From Burkholderiaceae bacterium 16 (lineage in GTDB: Bacteria > Pseudomonadota > Gammaproteobacteria > Burkholderiales > Burkholderiaceae): DNA of 64,000 nt. Location of the stretch: positions 16,289 to 80,288 of the forward strand of contig JYOD01000117.1 in assembly GCA_000955785.1 (NCBI GenBank), given 5' to 3'. The position numbers were made by a program, and so were the translations under genes. Shown here in pieces: positions 25,138-33,891 of the stretch. The notes beneath the pieces were generated by a model. The model ran no database searches. It worked only from the letters and a program-made list of their open reading frames with translations, and was not told where the DNA came from. Positions within the stretch are counted from its first letter, which is position 1; the number at the start of each line of letters is the position of its first letter.

Positions 25138-26187
25138 ATGCATACAGACCACCGGAACCCGCCGGATAGCCCCGGCAGCAGCACACCGGGCAGCGGCCGC
25201 ATGGTGGACGTAGCGCGCATGGCGGGGGTGTCGCGCGTAACGGTTTCGCGAGCGATCAGCCATCCGCACCTGGTCTCGCCAGCCACGTTGGCCGCCGTGC
25301 AACAGGCCATTGCGCAACTGGGCTATGTGCCTAACCTGATCGCCGGCAGCCTGGCGACGAGGCGTTCGCACATCGTCGGCGCCATCGTGCCAACGCTTTC
25401 CAATGCCTGGTTTGCGGAAACCATGGATGGGCTGGGTGAAGTGCTGGAGAGCGGCAGCTACCAGTTGCTGCTGGGCCAGACGCGCTACCGGCAAAGTCAG
25501 GAAGAAATCCTGATCGACGCCTTTATCGGCCGCCAGGTGGACGCGGTAGTGCTCACGGGCGTCAGCCATACGCCTGCCGTGCGTGCCAAGCTGCGCCGCT
25601 GCGGCATTCCGGTGGTAGAGACTTGGGACCTCACCGACGACCCCATCGATATGGTAGCCGGCTTCTCCAACCGCGCGGCGGGTGCCGCCGTGGCCGATCA
25701 CCTGCTGGCGCGCGGGTACCGCCACCTCGGCTTTATCGGTGCGGAAGAGGATCGCGCTCTGAAACGCCTTGCAGGATACCGCGAGGCCATCGCGGCACGC
25801 GGCCTGCCGGACGTGGCGGTGCACACGGTGGAGCCGCCCTCCTCCATCGCCGACGGCGCGCGCGCGCTGGCCGGACTGGTGCGGCAACACCCGCGGTTGC
25901 AGGCGGTGTACTGCAGCAACGATACCCTCGGCGTGGGTGCGCTGCAGGCTTGCCGCGAGCTGGGCTGGCCGGTGCCCGGGCGGATGGCGGTGGTGGGTTT
26001 TTCCGATCTGGCCATCGCCGCGGCCAGCGTGCCCGCGCTGAGCAGTGTCAGGGTGCAATCGCGCGAGATGGGCAGGCGTGCCGGAGAAATGCTGCTGGCC
26101 CGGCTTGGCGCGGCGGAGGCCGCGGGCAACGTCGGGGACCGGATTGTCGATCTCGGCTTCAGTGTGGTCGCTCGCGCCACTAGCTGA
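25138..26187 (+). CDS. LacI-family regulator, tandem copy 1
   Basis: A 349-residue LacI regulator of the gluconate-repressor (GntR of LacI type) group. The HTH is VDVARMAGVSRVTVSRAISHP, the hinge region NLIAGSLATRRSHIVGAIVPT, and the effector domain has SNAWFAETMDGL, VETWDLTDDPIDMVAGFSN, YCSNDTLGVGALQACRELG and VVGFSDLAIAAAS. A GTG 39 bases upstream is an alternative start. It is divergent from the UxaA pair and only 54 bases from its paralogue downstream. It probably represses the neighbouring sugar-acid genes. Confidence 0.87.
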   Translation: MHTDHRNPPDSPGSSTPGSGRMVDVARMAGVSRVTVSRAISHPHLVSPATLAAVQQAIAQLGYVPNLIAGSLATRRSHIVGAIVPTLSNAWFAETMDGLGEVLESGSYQLLLGQTRYRQSQEEILIDAFIGRQVDAVVLTGVSHTPAVRAKLRRCGIPVVETWDLTDDPIDMVAGFSNRAAGAAVADHLLARGYRHLGFIGAEEDRALKRLAGYREAIAARGLPDVAVHTVEPPSSIADGARALAGLVRQHPRLQAVYCSNDTLGVGALQACRELGWPVPGRMAVVGFSDLAIAAASVPALSSVRVQSREMGRRAGEMLLARLGAAEAAGNVGDRIVDLGFSVVARATS

Positions 26188-26241
26188 TGCCGGCAATGAT
26201 GATCGAGGAATGAACCTGAACACAGCGAACTGCAGGTAGCC

Positions 26242-27285
26242 ATGAAAACGACCAAGACCGCCGACATGCCAGCGCAGGCGCGCAAAGGCCCGGTGCGCAT
26301 GCTGGATGTGGCCCGCGCGGCTGGCGTCGCTAGCGTGACCGTATCCCGCGTGATCAACCACCCAGAGACGGTCGCGCAGGCAACGCGCGAACTGGTGCAG
26401 GCCACTATCCGGCGGCTCGGCTATGTGCCGGACCTCACCGCTGGCAGCCTGGCGTCCACGCGCTCGCGCATTGTCGGTGCCATTGTTCCCACGCTGTCAA
26501 ATGCCTGGTTCGCGGACACCATGGACGGCCTGGCTGCCGCGCTGGCGCCGCAAGGCTACCAACTCATGCTTGCGCAGTCGAGCTACCACCCGCGTGAAGA
26601 GGCCGGTCTGGTCGACGCCTTCCTCGGCCGGCGCGTGGATGCGATCGTGCTCACCGGCGTGAGCCATGAAAAGAGCGTGCGCGACAAGCTGCGCCGCCTC
26701 GGCCTGCCGGTGGTGGAAACGTGGGACCTGACCGACGATCCCATCGATATGGCGGTGGGGTTCTCCAATGCCGGCGTGGGCGCAGCGGTGGCGCAATATC
26801 TGCGCGAGCGCGGGCACAGGCGCATCGGCTTTATCGGTGCCGACGAACTCCGTGCGCGAAAGCGATTGGATGGCTTGCAAGCGCAGCTGGCCGAACTTGG
26901 TATGGCACCAGCCGAAGTGGAGCTGCTGCCGCCGCCCTCCACTATCGATGCCGGCGCGCAGGCATTCACGCGGCTGTTGGAGGGTGCTCCGCAAATCCAG
27001 GCTGTCTTCTGCAGCAACGATATCCTCGGCGTGGGCGCGCTGCTGGCATGCCGGCAACGCGGTTGGCAGGTGCCCGGCCGCGTTGCCGTGGTGGGCTTCT
27101 CGGACCTGGCCATGGCCGCGGCAAGTTACCCGACCCTGACCACTGTGCAGGTACAGCCGCGCGAACTCGGACGCCAGGCTGGCGAGGTGCTGCTGCGCAG
27201 GCTGCAGGGGCTGGCGCGGCCGGGAAGGCGGGCGCAACGGGTGATCGACATCGGCTTTCGCCTCGTGCCGAGGGAGAGTGCCTAA
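26242..27285 (+). CDS. LacI-family regulator, tandem copy 2
   Basis: A 347-residue paralogue of the regulator at 25138. It has the same block order: HTH LDVARAAGVASVTVSRVINHP, hinge region DLTAGSLASTRSRIVGAIVPT, and effector motifs SNAWFADTMDGL, VETWDLTDDPIDMAVGFSN, FCSNDILGVGALLACRQRG and VVGFSDLAMAAAS. The close similarity indicates local duplication followed by divergence, perhaps for two related effectors. It converges on the IlvD/Edd dehydratase at 27412. Confidence 0.87.
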   Translation: MKTTKTADMPAQARKGPVRMLDVARAAGVASVTVSRVINHPETVAQATRELVQATIRRLGYVPDLTAGSLASTRSRIVGAIVPTLSNAWFADTMDGLAAALAPQGYQLMLAQSSYHPREEAGLVDAFLGRRVDAIVLTGVSHEKSVRDKLRRLGLPVVETWDLTDDPIDMAVGFSNAGVGAAVAQYLRERGHRRIGFIGADELRARKRLDGLQAQLAELGMAPAEVELLPPPSTIDAGAQAFTRLLEGAPQIQAVFCSNDILGVGALLACRQRGWQVPGRVAVVGFSDLAMAAASYPTLTTVQVQPRELGRQAGEVLLRRLQGLARPGRRAQRVIDIGFRLVPRESA

Positions 27286-27411
27286 GGAGAACGGCGAGCG
27301 TGTCTCAGTCCCCCGTGCATTGCGATCGCCGCGTACAATCGGCGCTTGCCAGGAACAATCCCGCGATTTGACCCCGATCATTGGCATGCCTGCAAACAAG
27401 ACCGACAGGCC

Positions 27412-29154
27412 TCAAAAAATGTCCGGCTCCCTCGTCGCTTCAGTGCCCCGCAACAGCGCAAAATCGCATCCCTCATCTGCCTGCGTCACCTGCTGAGCGA
27501 AGATCGCGCCATAGCCGCGCTGGTACCGCGGCGGCGGTGGCGTCCATACGGCGCGGCGGCGTCGCAACTCGGCGTCGTCGACCAGCAGTTCCAGTTTGCG
27601 CGCGGGGATATCGACCTCGATCAGGTCGCCCGTCTGCACCAGCGCCAGCGGGCCACCCACGAAGGATTCCGGGGCCACGTGGAGTACGCAGGCGCCGAAG
27701 CTGGTGCCGCTCATGCGCGCATCGCTGATGCGCACCATGTCGCGCACGCCCTGCTGCAGCAGTTTCTTCGGAATCGGCAATTGGCCCCACTCCGGCATGC
27801 CCGGCCCGCCCAGCGGCCCGGCATTGCGCAGCACCAGTACGCTATTGGCGTCGATATCGAGATCGGGCGCATCGATGCCCGCGTTGAGCGCCTCGTAGCT
27901 GTCGAACACCACCGCGCGGCCCGTATGCCGGTGCAGGTGCGGCTCGGCGGCGGCAGGCTTGATGACAGCGCCGTTGGGGGCGAGGTTGCCGCGTAGCACG
28001 GCGACGCTGCCGCGGCTGACCAGCGCGCGTTCCACGGGCAGGATCACATCGTCGTCACGCACCGGAGCGCCGGCGATATTGTCGCCAAGGGTGCGGCCGT
28101 TAACGGTGAGCGCATCGACCTGCAACAGCGGGCGCAGCCGCTCCAGCAGCGCGCGCAAGCCGCCCGCGTAAAAGAAGTCCTCCATCAGGTACTTGCCCGC
28201 CGGCCGCAGGTTGGCGATCAGCGGCGTGTTCGCGGCCAGTTCATCGAAGCGCTGGAGATCCAGTGCCACGCCGGCACGCCGCGCCATGGCCACCAGGTGC
28301 ACCAGCGCATTGGTCGAGCCGCCCAATGCGAGCACGCATGCCACGGCATTGTCGAACGCCTGGGCGCTGAGCAACCTGGATGGCGTCAGGTCTTCCCACA
28401 CCACCTCCACTACGCGCTGCCCGGTTTGTACCGCCATCAGCGCGTGGCGCGAGTCTGGCGCGGGAATGGAGGCCGCGCCCGGTAGCGTCAAGCCCATGGC
28501 CTCAGCGGCGCTGGTCATGGTGGAGGCGGTGCCCATCGTCATGCAGTGGCCAGCGGAGCGGGCGATTCCGCCCAGTACCTCCTCCCAGTCGTCATGCGTA
28601 ATGGTGCCCGCGCGCAGCTCGGCCCAGTTCTTGAACATGTCCGAACCCGATCCCAGCGTCTTGCCGCCCGCATTGCCACGCAGCATTGGCCCGGCCGGCA
28701 TGAAGATGGCTGGCAGGTTCATCGACGTCGCGCCCATGATCAGGCCAGGCGTGGTCTTGTCGCAGCCGCCCATCAGCACCACGCCGTCAACAGGATAAGA
28801 GCGCAGCAGCTCTTCGGTTTCCATCGCCAGCAGGTTGCGGTACAGCAGCGCGCTGGGCTTCTGGAACGGCTCGGCAAGCGACATAGCCGGCATTTCCAGT
28901 GGAAAGCCGCCAGCCTGCCAGATGCCACGCTTGACCTCTTCCGCGCGCGCCTTGAAATGCGTGTGGCAGGGATTGATCTCGCTCCATGTGTTAAGGATGG
29001 CGATAACCGGCTTGCCGCCATATTCCTTCGCGCCAAAGCCGATCTGCGCCATGCGCGAGCGGTGGTTGAAGGTGCGCATGGACTCCTTGCCGAACCAGCG
29101 GTGCGAGCGCAAATCTTCGGGCGTCTTGCGGGTTTTCTGCTGTGCGTCTGTCAT
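27412..29154 (-). CDS. IlvD/Edd-family sugar-acid dehydratase (arabinonate/xylonate type)
   Basis: A 580-residue Fe-S dehydratase. The three cluster cysteines are in INPCHTHF (~62), MGGCDKTTPG (~130) and SAGHCMTMGT (~202). Other family marks are GSGSDMFKNWAELRAG, LALGGSTNALVHLVAMARRAG and DARMSGTSFGACVLHVAPES. The GCDKTTPG and HCMTMGTAST forms fit pentonate dehydratases rather than dihydroxyacid dehydratase. It would make a 2-keto-3-deoxy sugar acid. It follows the UxuA-like gene by 18 bases on the same strand. The ATG at 29152-29154 was taken. Confidence 0.85.
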   Translation of the reverse strand: MTDAQQKTRKTPEDLRSHRWFGKESMRTFNHRSRMAQIGFGAKEYGGKPVIAILNTWSEINPCHTHFKARAEEVKRGIWQAGGFPLEMPAMSLAEPFQKPSALLYRNLLAMETEELLRSYPVDGVVLMGGCDKTTPGLIMGATSMNLPAIFMPAGPMLRGNAGGKTLGSGSDMFKNWAELRAGTITHDDWEEVLGGIARSAGHCMTMGTASTMTSAAEAMGLTLPGAASIPAPDSRHALMAVQTGQRVVEVVWEDLTPSRLLSAQAFDNAVACVLALGGSTNALVHLVAMARRAGVALDLQRFDELAANTPLIANLRPAGKYLMEDFFYAGGLRALLERLRPLLQVDALTVNGRTLGDNIAGAPVRDDDVILPVERALVSRGSVAVLRGNLAPNGAVIKPAAAEPHLHRHTGRAVVFDSYEALNAGIDAPDLDIDANSVLVLRNAGPLGGPGMPEWGQLPIPKKLLQQGVRDMVRISDARMSGTSFGACVLHVAPESFVGGPLALVQTGDLIEVDIPARKLELLVDDAELRRRRAVWTPPPPRYQRGYGAIFAQQVTQADEGCDFALLRGTEATREPDIF

Positions 29155-29172
29155 GTCTGGCCGCCGCTATGC

Positions 29173-30261
29173 TTAACCGCGCACCGGCGTGGACCACACG
29201 CCGGCCGCCTGCAACAGCCCCCGCGTGTAGCCCAGCGCGAAGGACATGAAGCGCTCGCGGTTCTCGTCGAGATCCGACACCGGCACGTGGTCCGGGCACA
29301 GCGGTCCCTTGTAGCCACCACGCTGGTAGGCCTTGATGGCCTGGAACATATCGACGTCGCCTTCATCCGGGAAGACTTCCTGGAAGTCGAGATAGCCGCC
29401 GCGGATATTGCGGAAGTGGACCATGAAGATGCGGCCGGTAGCGGCGAACTCCTCGATCACCGGGATCATGGCGCGGCCCGGCTCCTTGAACATCTCGGCC
29501 ACCGTGCCCTGGCAGAAGTTCAGGCCGTGGTTGGCACTCGGGCTGAGGGCGAGGAACTTGCGGATGCCATCGGCGGAGCCCACCACGTGCTCGATGCCGT
29601 TGAGGCCGCCCACCGGGTACGCCGGGTCGTGTGGATGGCAAGCCAAGCGCACGCCGGCGAGGTCGGCGGCGGGCACCAGGCCTTCCACCAGGAATTCGAT
29701 GGCGTCCCAGCCGGCCTTCTCGGTTACTGGAGGCACATCGCGCGCCATCTTCTGCCCGCACAGCATGGCGGTTTCCGCATCGCTTTCATCCTGGTTGGTG
29801 GGATAGCCCACGCCCCAGTAGGAATGCTTGCGATCGTCATCCGCCGAATACTCGGCATAGACAAAGCCGGAGTTTTTCGCGCCGCCGCGCCCCGGCTTGA
29901 GCCCGGTACGGGTGATGCCCACCATCTGCACGTTGTACTTGAGACAGGTAATGCCGGCGTCGGCCGCCTTCTGGATATTCTGCGCCAGCACGTCGCGCTG
30001 CCTGCGCGCGCCTTCCAGGTCCACCAGCGAATCCAGCAGGATGGAGCCCACGTCCAGCGCGAACACATCGAGCTTGAGGCCGAAGCTCTCCACCCACTTG
30101 CGATAGGCGGTGAGCTTGCCGGTATCCCACGCGCAGACGCCGCCGCTGGCCGACACCAACTCGGTGCCGCGGTTATCCAGCACCACGCTCTCTACCCCGA
30201 GTTGGGTGGAAAGGCGCAGACGGCGCTCGTCAGGGTTGAGTAGCTGTTCGCTGATGTACAT
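29173..30261 (-). CDS. Mannonate dehydratase (UxuA)-like TIM-barrel protein
   Basis: A 362-residue protein with the UxuA metal-site motifs in order: ACHPHDPAYPVGG, NFCQGTVAEM, MVHFRNIRGG and a C-terminal CPDHVP where UxuA has RPDHG. The N-terminal half has CLKYNVQMVGITRTG. It probably dehydrates an aldonic acid, but the altered CPDHVP motif and the Gly-rich insertion suggest a substrate other than D-mannonate. The ATG at 30259-30261 has an AGGAGACG site. It is the first gene of a two-gene operon with the IlvD/Edd enzyme; an 18-bp palindrome lies upstream. Confidence 0.75.
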   Translation of the reverse strand: MYISEQLLNPDERRLRLSTQLGVESVVLDNRGTELVSASGGVCAWDTGKLTAYRKWVESFGLKLDVFALDVGSILLDSLVDLEGARRQRDVLAQNIQKAADAGITCLKYNVQMVGITRTGLKPGRGGAKNSGFVYAEYSADDDRKHSYWGVGYPTNQDESDAETAMLCGQKMARDVPPVTEKAGWDAIEFLVEGLVPAADLAGVRLACHPHDPAYPVGGLNGIEHVVGSADGIRKFLALSPSANHGLNFCQGTVAEMFKEPGRAMIPVIEEFAATGRIFMVHFRNIRGGYLDFQEVFPDEGDVDMFQAIKAYQRGGYKGPLCPDHVPVSDLDENRERFMSFALGYTRGLLQAAGVWSTPVRG

Positions 30262-30802
30262 GGTGCGTCTCCTGGATACTGGAATGCTTGAATGTTGTAC
30301 GGGGTGCGGGCGTCTTGGCCGCCACGTCGCTCGACTCGGAGGCGCAGTACGTTCACCCCCAATGAACACGTGTTCATTCTTCTGCAAGCGGGGGGAGTCG
30401 GCAAGCGCGGAACGAGGGGAAGACCGGCAAACGTTCCGCGCCGTCCCAGCATATGGAAAATATCGTGCGTTGTACCGTCCACGTGTGCCGCTTACGACGG
30501 AAGCCCGCTATGGCACATCGGACCTGGCAGCCGCCGCGGCCCTTCGTGGTCACTACTCCCCCTTGACCACCACGTCGTGACTCGGGTCACGCGCGCAGCG
30601 ATGATTTGCTACCCCATGCCGCACATCTGCGCCACATTTCCCAAGTTATGGGACGCAAGGCACCCCTGCCACCCGCTGCCGCTATCTTCTTCCGATCGTC
30701 TTCTCTAGCATGCAGGCCATACGCCCCGGCACCACCCAGCCGCGGGACGCGCCGGCATTTAGAGCCCGGCGCCATTGCCATCAAACAAGATTGGAGACCG
30801 CC
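30262..30802. other. Divergent intergenic region
   Basis: These 541 bases separate the UxuA-like operon (leftward) from the MFS permease (rightward). Apart from the palindrome at 30361-30378 I see no gene, repeat or terminator. Both promoters should lie here. Confidence 0.6.
30361..30378. promoter_or_regulatory. 18-bp perfect palindrome, operator candidate
   Basis: AATGAACACGTGTTCATT is a perfect 18-bp palindrome with a central CG, 100 bases upstream of the UxuA-like start and in the shared divergent promoter region. Its form suits a LacI-family regulator, possibly one of the two tandem genes at 25138 and 26242. Confidence 0.6.
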
Positions 30803-32188
30803 ATGTCAGTCGTCATGACATCCGCCCCCACGACCCCGGCGGCGCCCGCGTCCGCTGCCGCACCCACCACCCCCGCACAACCGACGTCCGCCGCCGTTGC
30901 CAGCGGACGCTACCGCTACCTGATGCTGGCCCTGATCACCATCGTGCTGGCGCTGAGCACCGGCGACCGCGCCACGCTATCGGTCGCAGGCCCACATATG
31001 AGCAAGGACCTGGCGCTGGACGCCGTGCAGATGGGCTGGTTGTTTTCTTCGTTTGCATGGGCTTATGTGCTGAGCCAGGTGCCAGCCGGCTGGCTGGTGG
31101 ACAAGATCGGTGCCAAGCAGGCCATCGGCCTGGGGCTCGTGCTGTGGTCGCTCACCACGCTGCTGATGAGTATGGTGCATTGGTTTGCCTTTGCCTTCAT
31201 AGCGCTGCTGGTGCTGCGCTTCCTGCTGGGGGCGATGGAGTCGCCGGTGGGCCCATCGTCCGGGCGCGTGATCGCCGCATGGTTCCCATCCACGGAGCGC
31301 GGCGTGGCCGGCGCGATCTTCAATAGTGCGCAGTACCTGTCGCTGGTGGTGTTCACGCCGCTGATGGGCTGGCTCGACCACCGCTTTGGCTGGCAGCACA
31401 TCTTCTCGGTGATGGGCGCGCTGGGGCTGCTGCTCGCATGGGCGTGGTATCGCTTCTATCACGCACCCGCCGCGCATCCGCGCGTGACGCAGGCGGAGAT
31501 CGACTATATCGAGCAAGGCGGCGCGCTGGTGCATCTCGGCGGCAAGAGCGCCAAGGGCCCGACGCTGGCGCAGCTCGGCCAGCTGTTCCGGAGCCGCATG
31601 CTGGTGGGCATCTTCCTGGCACAGTACTGCATCAGCGCCATCACCTGGTTCTTTGTCTCGTGGTTTCCCAGCTATCTGGTGAGCGGGCGCGGCTTTACCA
31701 TCCTGCAAGCTGGCTTCGTTGCCGCTGTGCCAGCCATCTTCGGATTCATCGGCGGCGTGTCCACCGGCTTCGTGTCGGATGCGCTGCTGCGCCGCACTGG
31801 CTCGCTGACGATGGCGCGCAAGTTGCCTATCACCATCGGCCTGTTGCTCAGCGCCACCATGATCGCCTGTAACTACGTTGACACCGACTGGGTCGTGATC
31901 GCGCTGATGAGCCTGGCGTTCTTCGGCAAGGGCTTCGGCTCGCTGGGCTGGACCGTGGTAGCCGACACCGCGCCCGCCACCATCGTGGGCAGCACCGGAG
32001 GCGTGTTCAACGCGGTGGGCAATATCGCCGGCATCGTCACGCCGATCGTAATCGGCTACATCGTGGCGGACACGCACTCCTTCAATGGCGCGCTAGTATA
32101 TGTCGGTGCCCATGGACTGCTGGCCATCCTGAGCTACTGGCTGATCGTGGGTAAGATCGAACGCGTGGAGTTGTCTGAAAAGGACTGA
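30803..32188 (+). CDS. MFS permease, glucarate/galactonate (ACS) type
   Basis: A 461-residue major facilitator of the anion:cation symporter type used for hexonates and aldarates. After a 35-residue Ala/Pro/Thr-rich tail it opens with RYRYLMLALITIVLALSTGDRATLS. Further family marks are SFAWAYVLSQVPAGWLVDKIGAKQ, LRFLLGAMESPVGPSSGRVIAAWFP, WFFVSWFPSYLV and STGGVFNAVGNIAGIVTPIVIG. It probably imports the sugar acids dehydrated by the nearby enzymes. The ATG at 30803 has a GGAGA site. It stands alone downstream of the shared regulatory region. Confidence 0.85.
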   Translation: MSVVMTSAPTTPAAPASAAAPTTPAQPTSAAVASGRYRYLMLALITIVLALSTGDRATLSVAGPHMSKDLALDAVQMGWLFSSFAWAYVLSQVPAGWLVDKIGAKQAIGLGLVLWSLTTLLMSMVHWFAFAFIALLVLRFLLGAMESPVGPSSGRVIAAWFPSTERGVAGAIFNSAQYLSLVVFTPLMGWLDHRFGWQHIFSVMGALGLLLAWAWYRFYHAPAAHPRVTQAEIDYIEQGGALVHLGGKSAKGPTLAQLGQLFRSRMLVGIFLAQYCISAITWFFVSWFPSYLVSGRGFTILQAGFVAAVPAIFGFIGGVSTGFVSDALLRRTGSLTMARKLPITIGLLLSATMIACNYVDTDWVVIALMSLAFFGKGFGSLGWTVVADTAPATIVGSTGGVFNAVGNIAGIVTPIVIGYIVADTHSFNGALVYVGAHGLLAILSYWLIVGKIERVELSEKD

Positions 32189-32529
32189 GGCGGCTTCGTG
32201 CTTACTCAGCATCCACTTCCGCTATTTCCAACTGGAAGCCGGAGGGCCTTACGGTAGCGGATTCTCACGCGACGAGCGCCATTTTTCGCACGAAGGCAAC
32301 CATTACCGCAAGAAATGCCCACTGAGACCGAATTGAGTCTGGGCGACTTGCGAGCGTTGCCCGATTTCTTCTTTGAAGCTCGGCCCCTTGCCTGCACGGC
32401 TGAGGGCTCTTTTCTTCTGTTGAATCGCTCTGTTGTGGTGCCGACTGGCTTGTCATTGACGCAAGCCGCTTGCAAGGCGCGAAGAGGGAACGTGCCACAA
32501 CGCCGAACGCTGCAGTCCCTTGATTTTAA

Positions 32530-32608
32530 TGGTGGGCCTCCCGTCAGTCGAACACGGCACCAACGGATTATGAGTCCGCTGCGCTAACCAGGCATGAGCT
32601 AGAGGCCC
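32530..32608 (-). tRNA. tRNA-Ile(CAT)-like gene, apparently damaged
   Basis: On the minus strand GGGCCTC pairs with GAGGCCC, the anticodon arm GCGGA-CTCATAA-TCCGT has anticodon CAT, and a CCA end is encoded. The CTCATAA loop fits tRNA-Ile2 rather than Met. Two features are abnormal. The D-stem GCTC faces GCGC instead of GAGC, giving a T-C mispair. The T-arm ends GACGG, so the nearly universal G53-C61 pair is G-G. It stands two bases downstream of tRNA-Gly. It may be non-functional. Confidence 0.6.
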
Positions 32609-32610
32609 GA

Positions 32611-32684
32611 TGGAGCGGGTGAAGGGAATCGAACCCTCGTCATGAGCTTGGAAGGCTTCTGCTCTACCGTTGAGCTACACCCGC
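32611..32684 (-). tRNA. tRNA-Gly(TCC)
   Basis: On the minus strand the acceptor GCGGGTG pairs with CACCCGC, the D-arm is GCTC-AACGGTA-GAGC, the anticodon loop CTTCCAA gives anticodon TCC, the T-arm is GAGGG-TTCGATT-CCCTT, and TCCA ends the gene. All arms pair well, so it looks functional. Confidence 0.92.
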
Positions 32685-32906
32685 GCGCGATGCGCGGCAT
32701 GATAGCAACTCCCCCCAATCGTCGTGGCACGATTTGTTCAGTTAGACAACCTTAACCGTTCTGCGCCAGCCTCGAATTACGGCCCCAGGATAATCGGCTT
32801 GCCATTCGTGCGTCAACGCAATGGCCGAGACTGAAGCGCCCGGCTGCTTGCGGTGCAAAACGATCTCTTTGTACCTCCAAATACACTAGCTGCGCCACTG
32901 TCGTCG

Positions 32907-33809
32907 TCAGATGGTGACCATGCCACTGGCATGCAAAGCTTCGCTCACGGCTTCGATCCCGGCTGCATCGAGGTCCCGCAGCGGCTGCCGCACATGACCG
33001 CCGCGCCAGCCGCGCAGATTCATGGCAGCCTTGGTGGACTGGGGCTGGCCCAGTTTGCGGGCGACCGCCCGCATGGGGTACCAGCGACGATGCAGGCCGC
33101 CGGCGTCCGTCGCGTTGCCAATGCGCACCGCATCGTAGGTAGCCTTGACCAACTCAGGCAGCGCGCAACTGTTCGTCGAGCTGACACCGTCGAACCCTAG
33201 TACCAGCGGCCCAAGCATCACGAGATCGGATGCGGCCAGTACGCGAATGCGGCCGCTGACGCGCCCGACGAGTTGATCGACCGTGGTCGGATTGAGATCG
33301 CCCTGCTTGAGTGCGACCACTTGGGGCACATCGCACAGGCGCTCGATCAGCGGCACCGATAGCGTAATACCGACGCCCGGCGCGTTATAGATCATCACGC
33401 CGGTTCTGGAGAGCGGTGCCACTTCCTCAAAGAACCGCACGATCTGGTCATCGGTGACTTCGGACACGAACGGCGGCATCAACATGGGCAATCCGCCCAG
33501 TTCGCCAGCCAACGAGGTCAGTTCCTTCACCACGCGCACATCGGCATGTGCGGTGCATAGCAACACAGGCACGCGATCGCCCACCACTTCCATTGCGTGG
33601 CGGAAGAGCGCTGCGCGCTCGGCGGTATTCATGGCCGGGAATTCGCCGTAGGTGCCGCCAATCAGAAGCCCGTCGTAGCCCAGGCCCAGCATGCGCTCGA
33701 CGTTCTCCGTCAGCGCGGGGAGGTCCAGACTGCCATCCGCCGCGAAAGGCGTGACTGCGATATTGAACAGGCCGCGGGCACGCGCCAGGGATTCGTCTTG
33801 AGATTTCAT
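32907..33809 (-). CDS. DapA-family (dihydrodipicolinate synthase-like) aldolase/lyase
   Basis: A 300-residue TIM-barrel of the pyruvate-dependent aldolase family. The substrate-binding GGTYGEFPAMNTAER is near residue 55, the catalytic Tyr in MIYNAPGVG near residue 140, and the Schiff-base Lys in VVALKQGD near residue 165. It would condense or cleave pyruvate-type oxo acids. It lies on the same strand as the PxpA gene at 33892 and is its downstream neighbour, so it may share its promoter. The real substrate is unknown; family members include sugar-acid aldolases and dehydratases. The start at 33807-33809 was chosen over a GTG-type upstream start. Confidence 0.8.
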   Translation of the reverse strand: MKSQDESLARARGLFNIAVTPFAADGSLDLPALTENVERMLGLGYDGLLIGGTYGEFPAMNTAERAALFRHAMEVVGDRVPVLLCTAHADVRVVKELTSLAGELGGLPMLMPPFVSEVTDDQIVRFFEEVAPLSRTGVMIYNAPGVGITLSVPLIERLCDVPQVVALKQGDLNPTTVDQLVGRVSGRIRVLAASDLVMLGPLVLGFDGVSSTNSCALPELVKATYDAVRIGNATDAGGLHRRWYPMRAVARKLGQPQSTKAAMNLRGWRGGHVRQPLRDLDAAGIEAVSEALHASGMVTI

Positions 33810-33891
33810 AATGCCTCGGGTCAATGTTGAGACGTTAGCTGTGGAAAAAAATAGGTGGTCGAGCTAGGAATCGGCTGGAACACGAACAGGA

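Noticed and set aside
24985..26361. Reverse-strand open frame opposite the first LacI gene
   Set aside because: Antisense shadow; the plus strand has the full LacI domain order.
28546..30243. Long plus-strand open frame opposite the IlvD/Edd and UxuA-like genes
   Set aside because: Rich in His, Arg and Ala with no motif; it is the antisense of two well-defined enzymes with all their catalytic residues.
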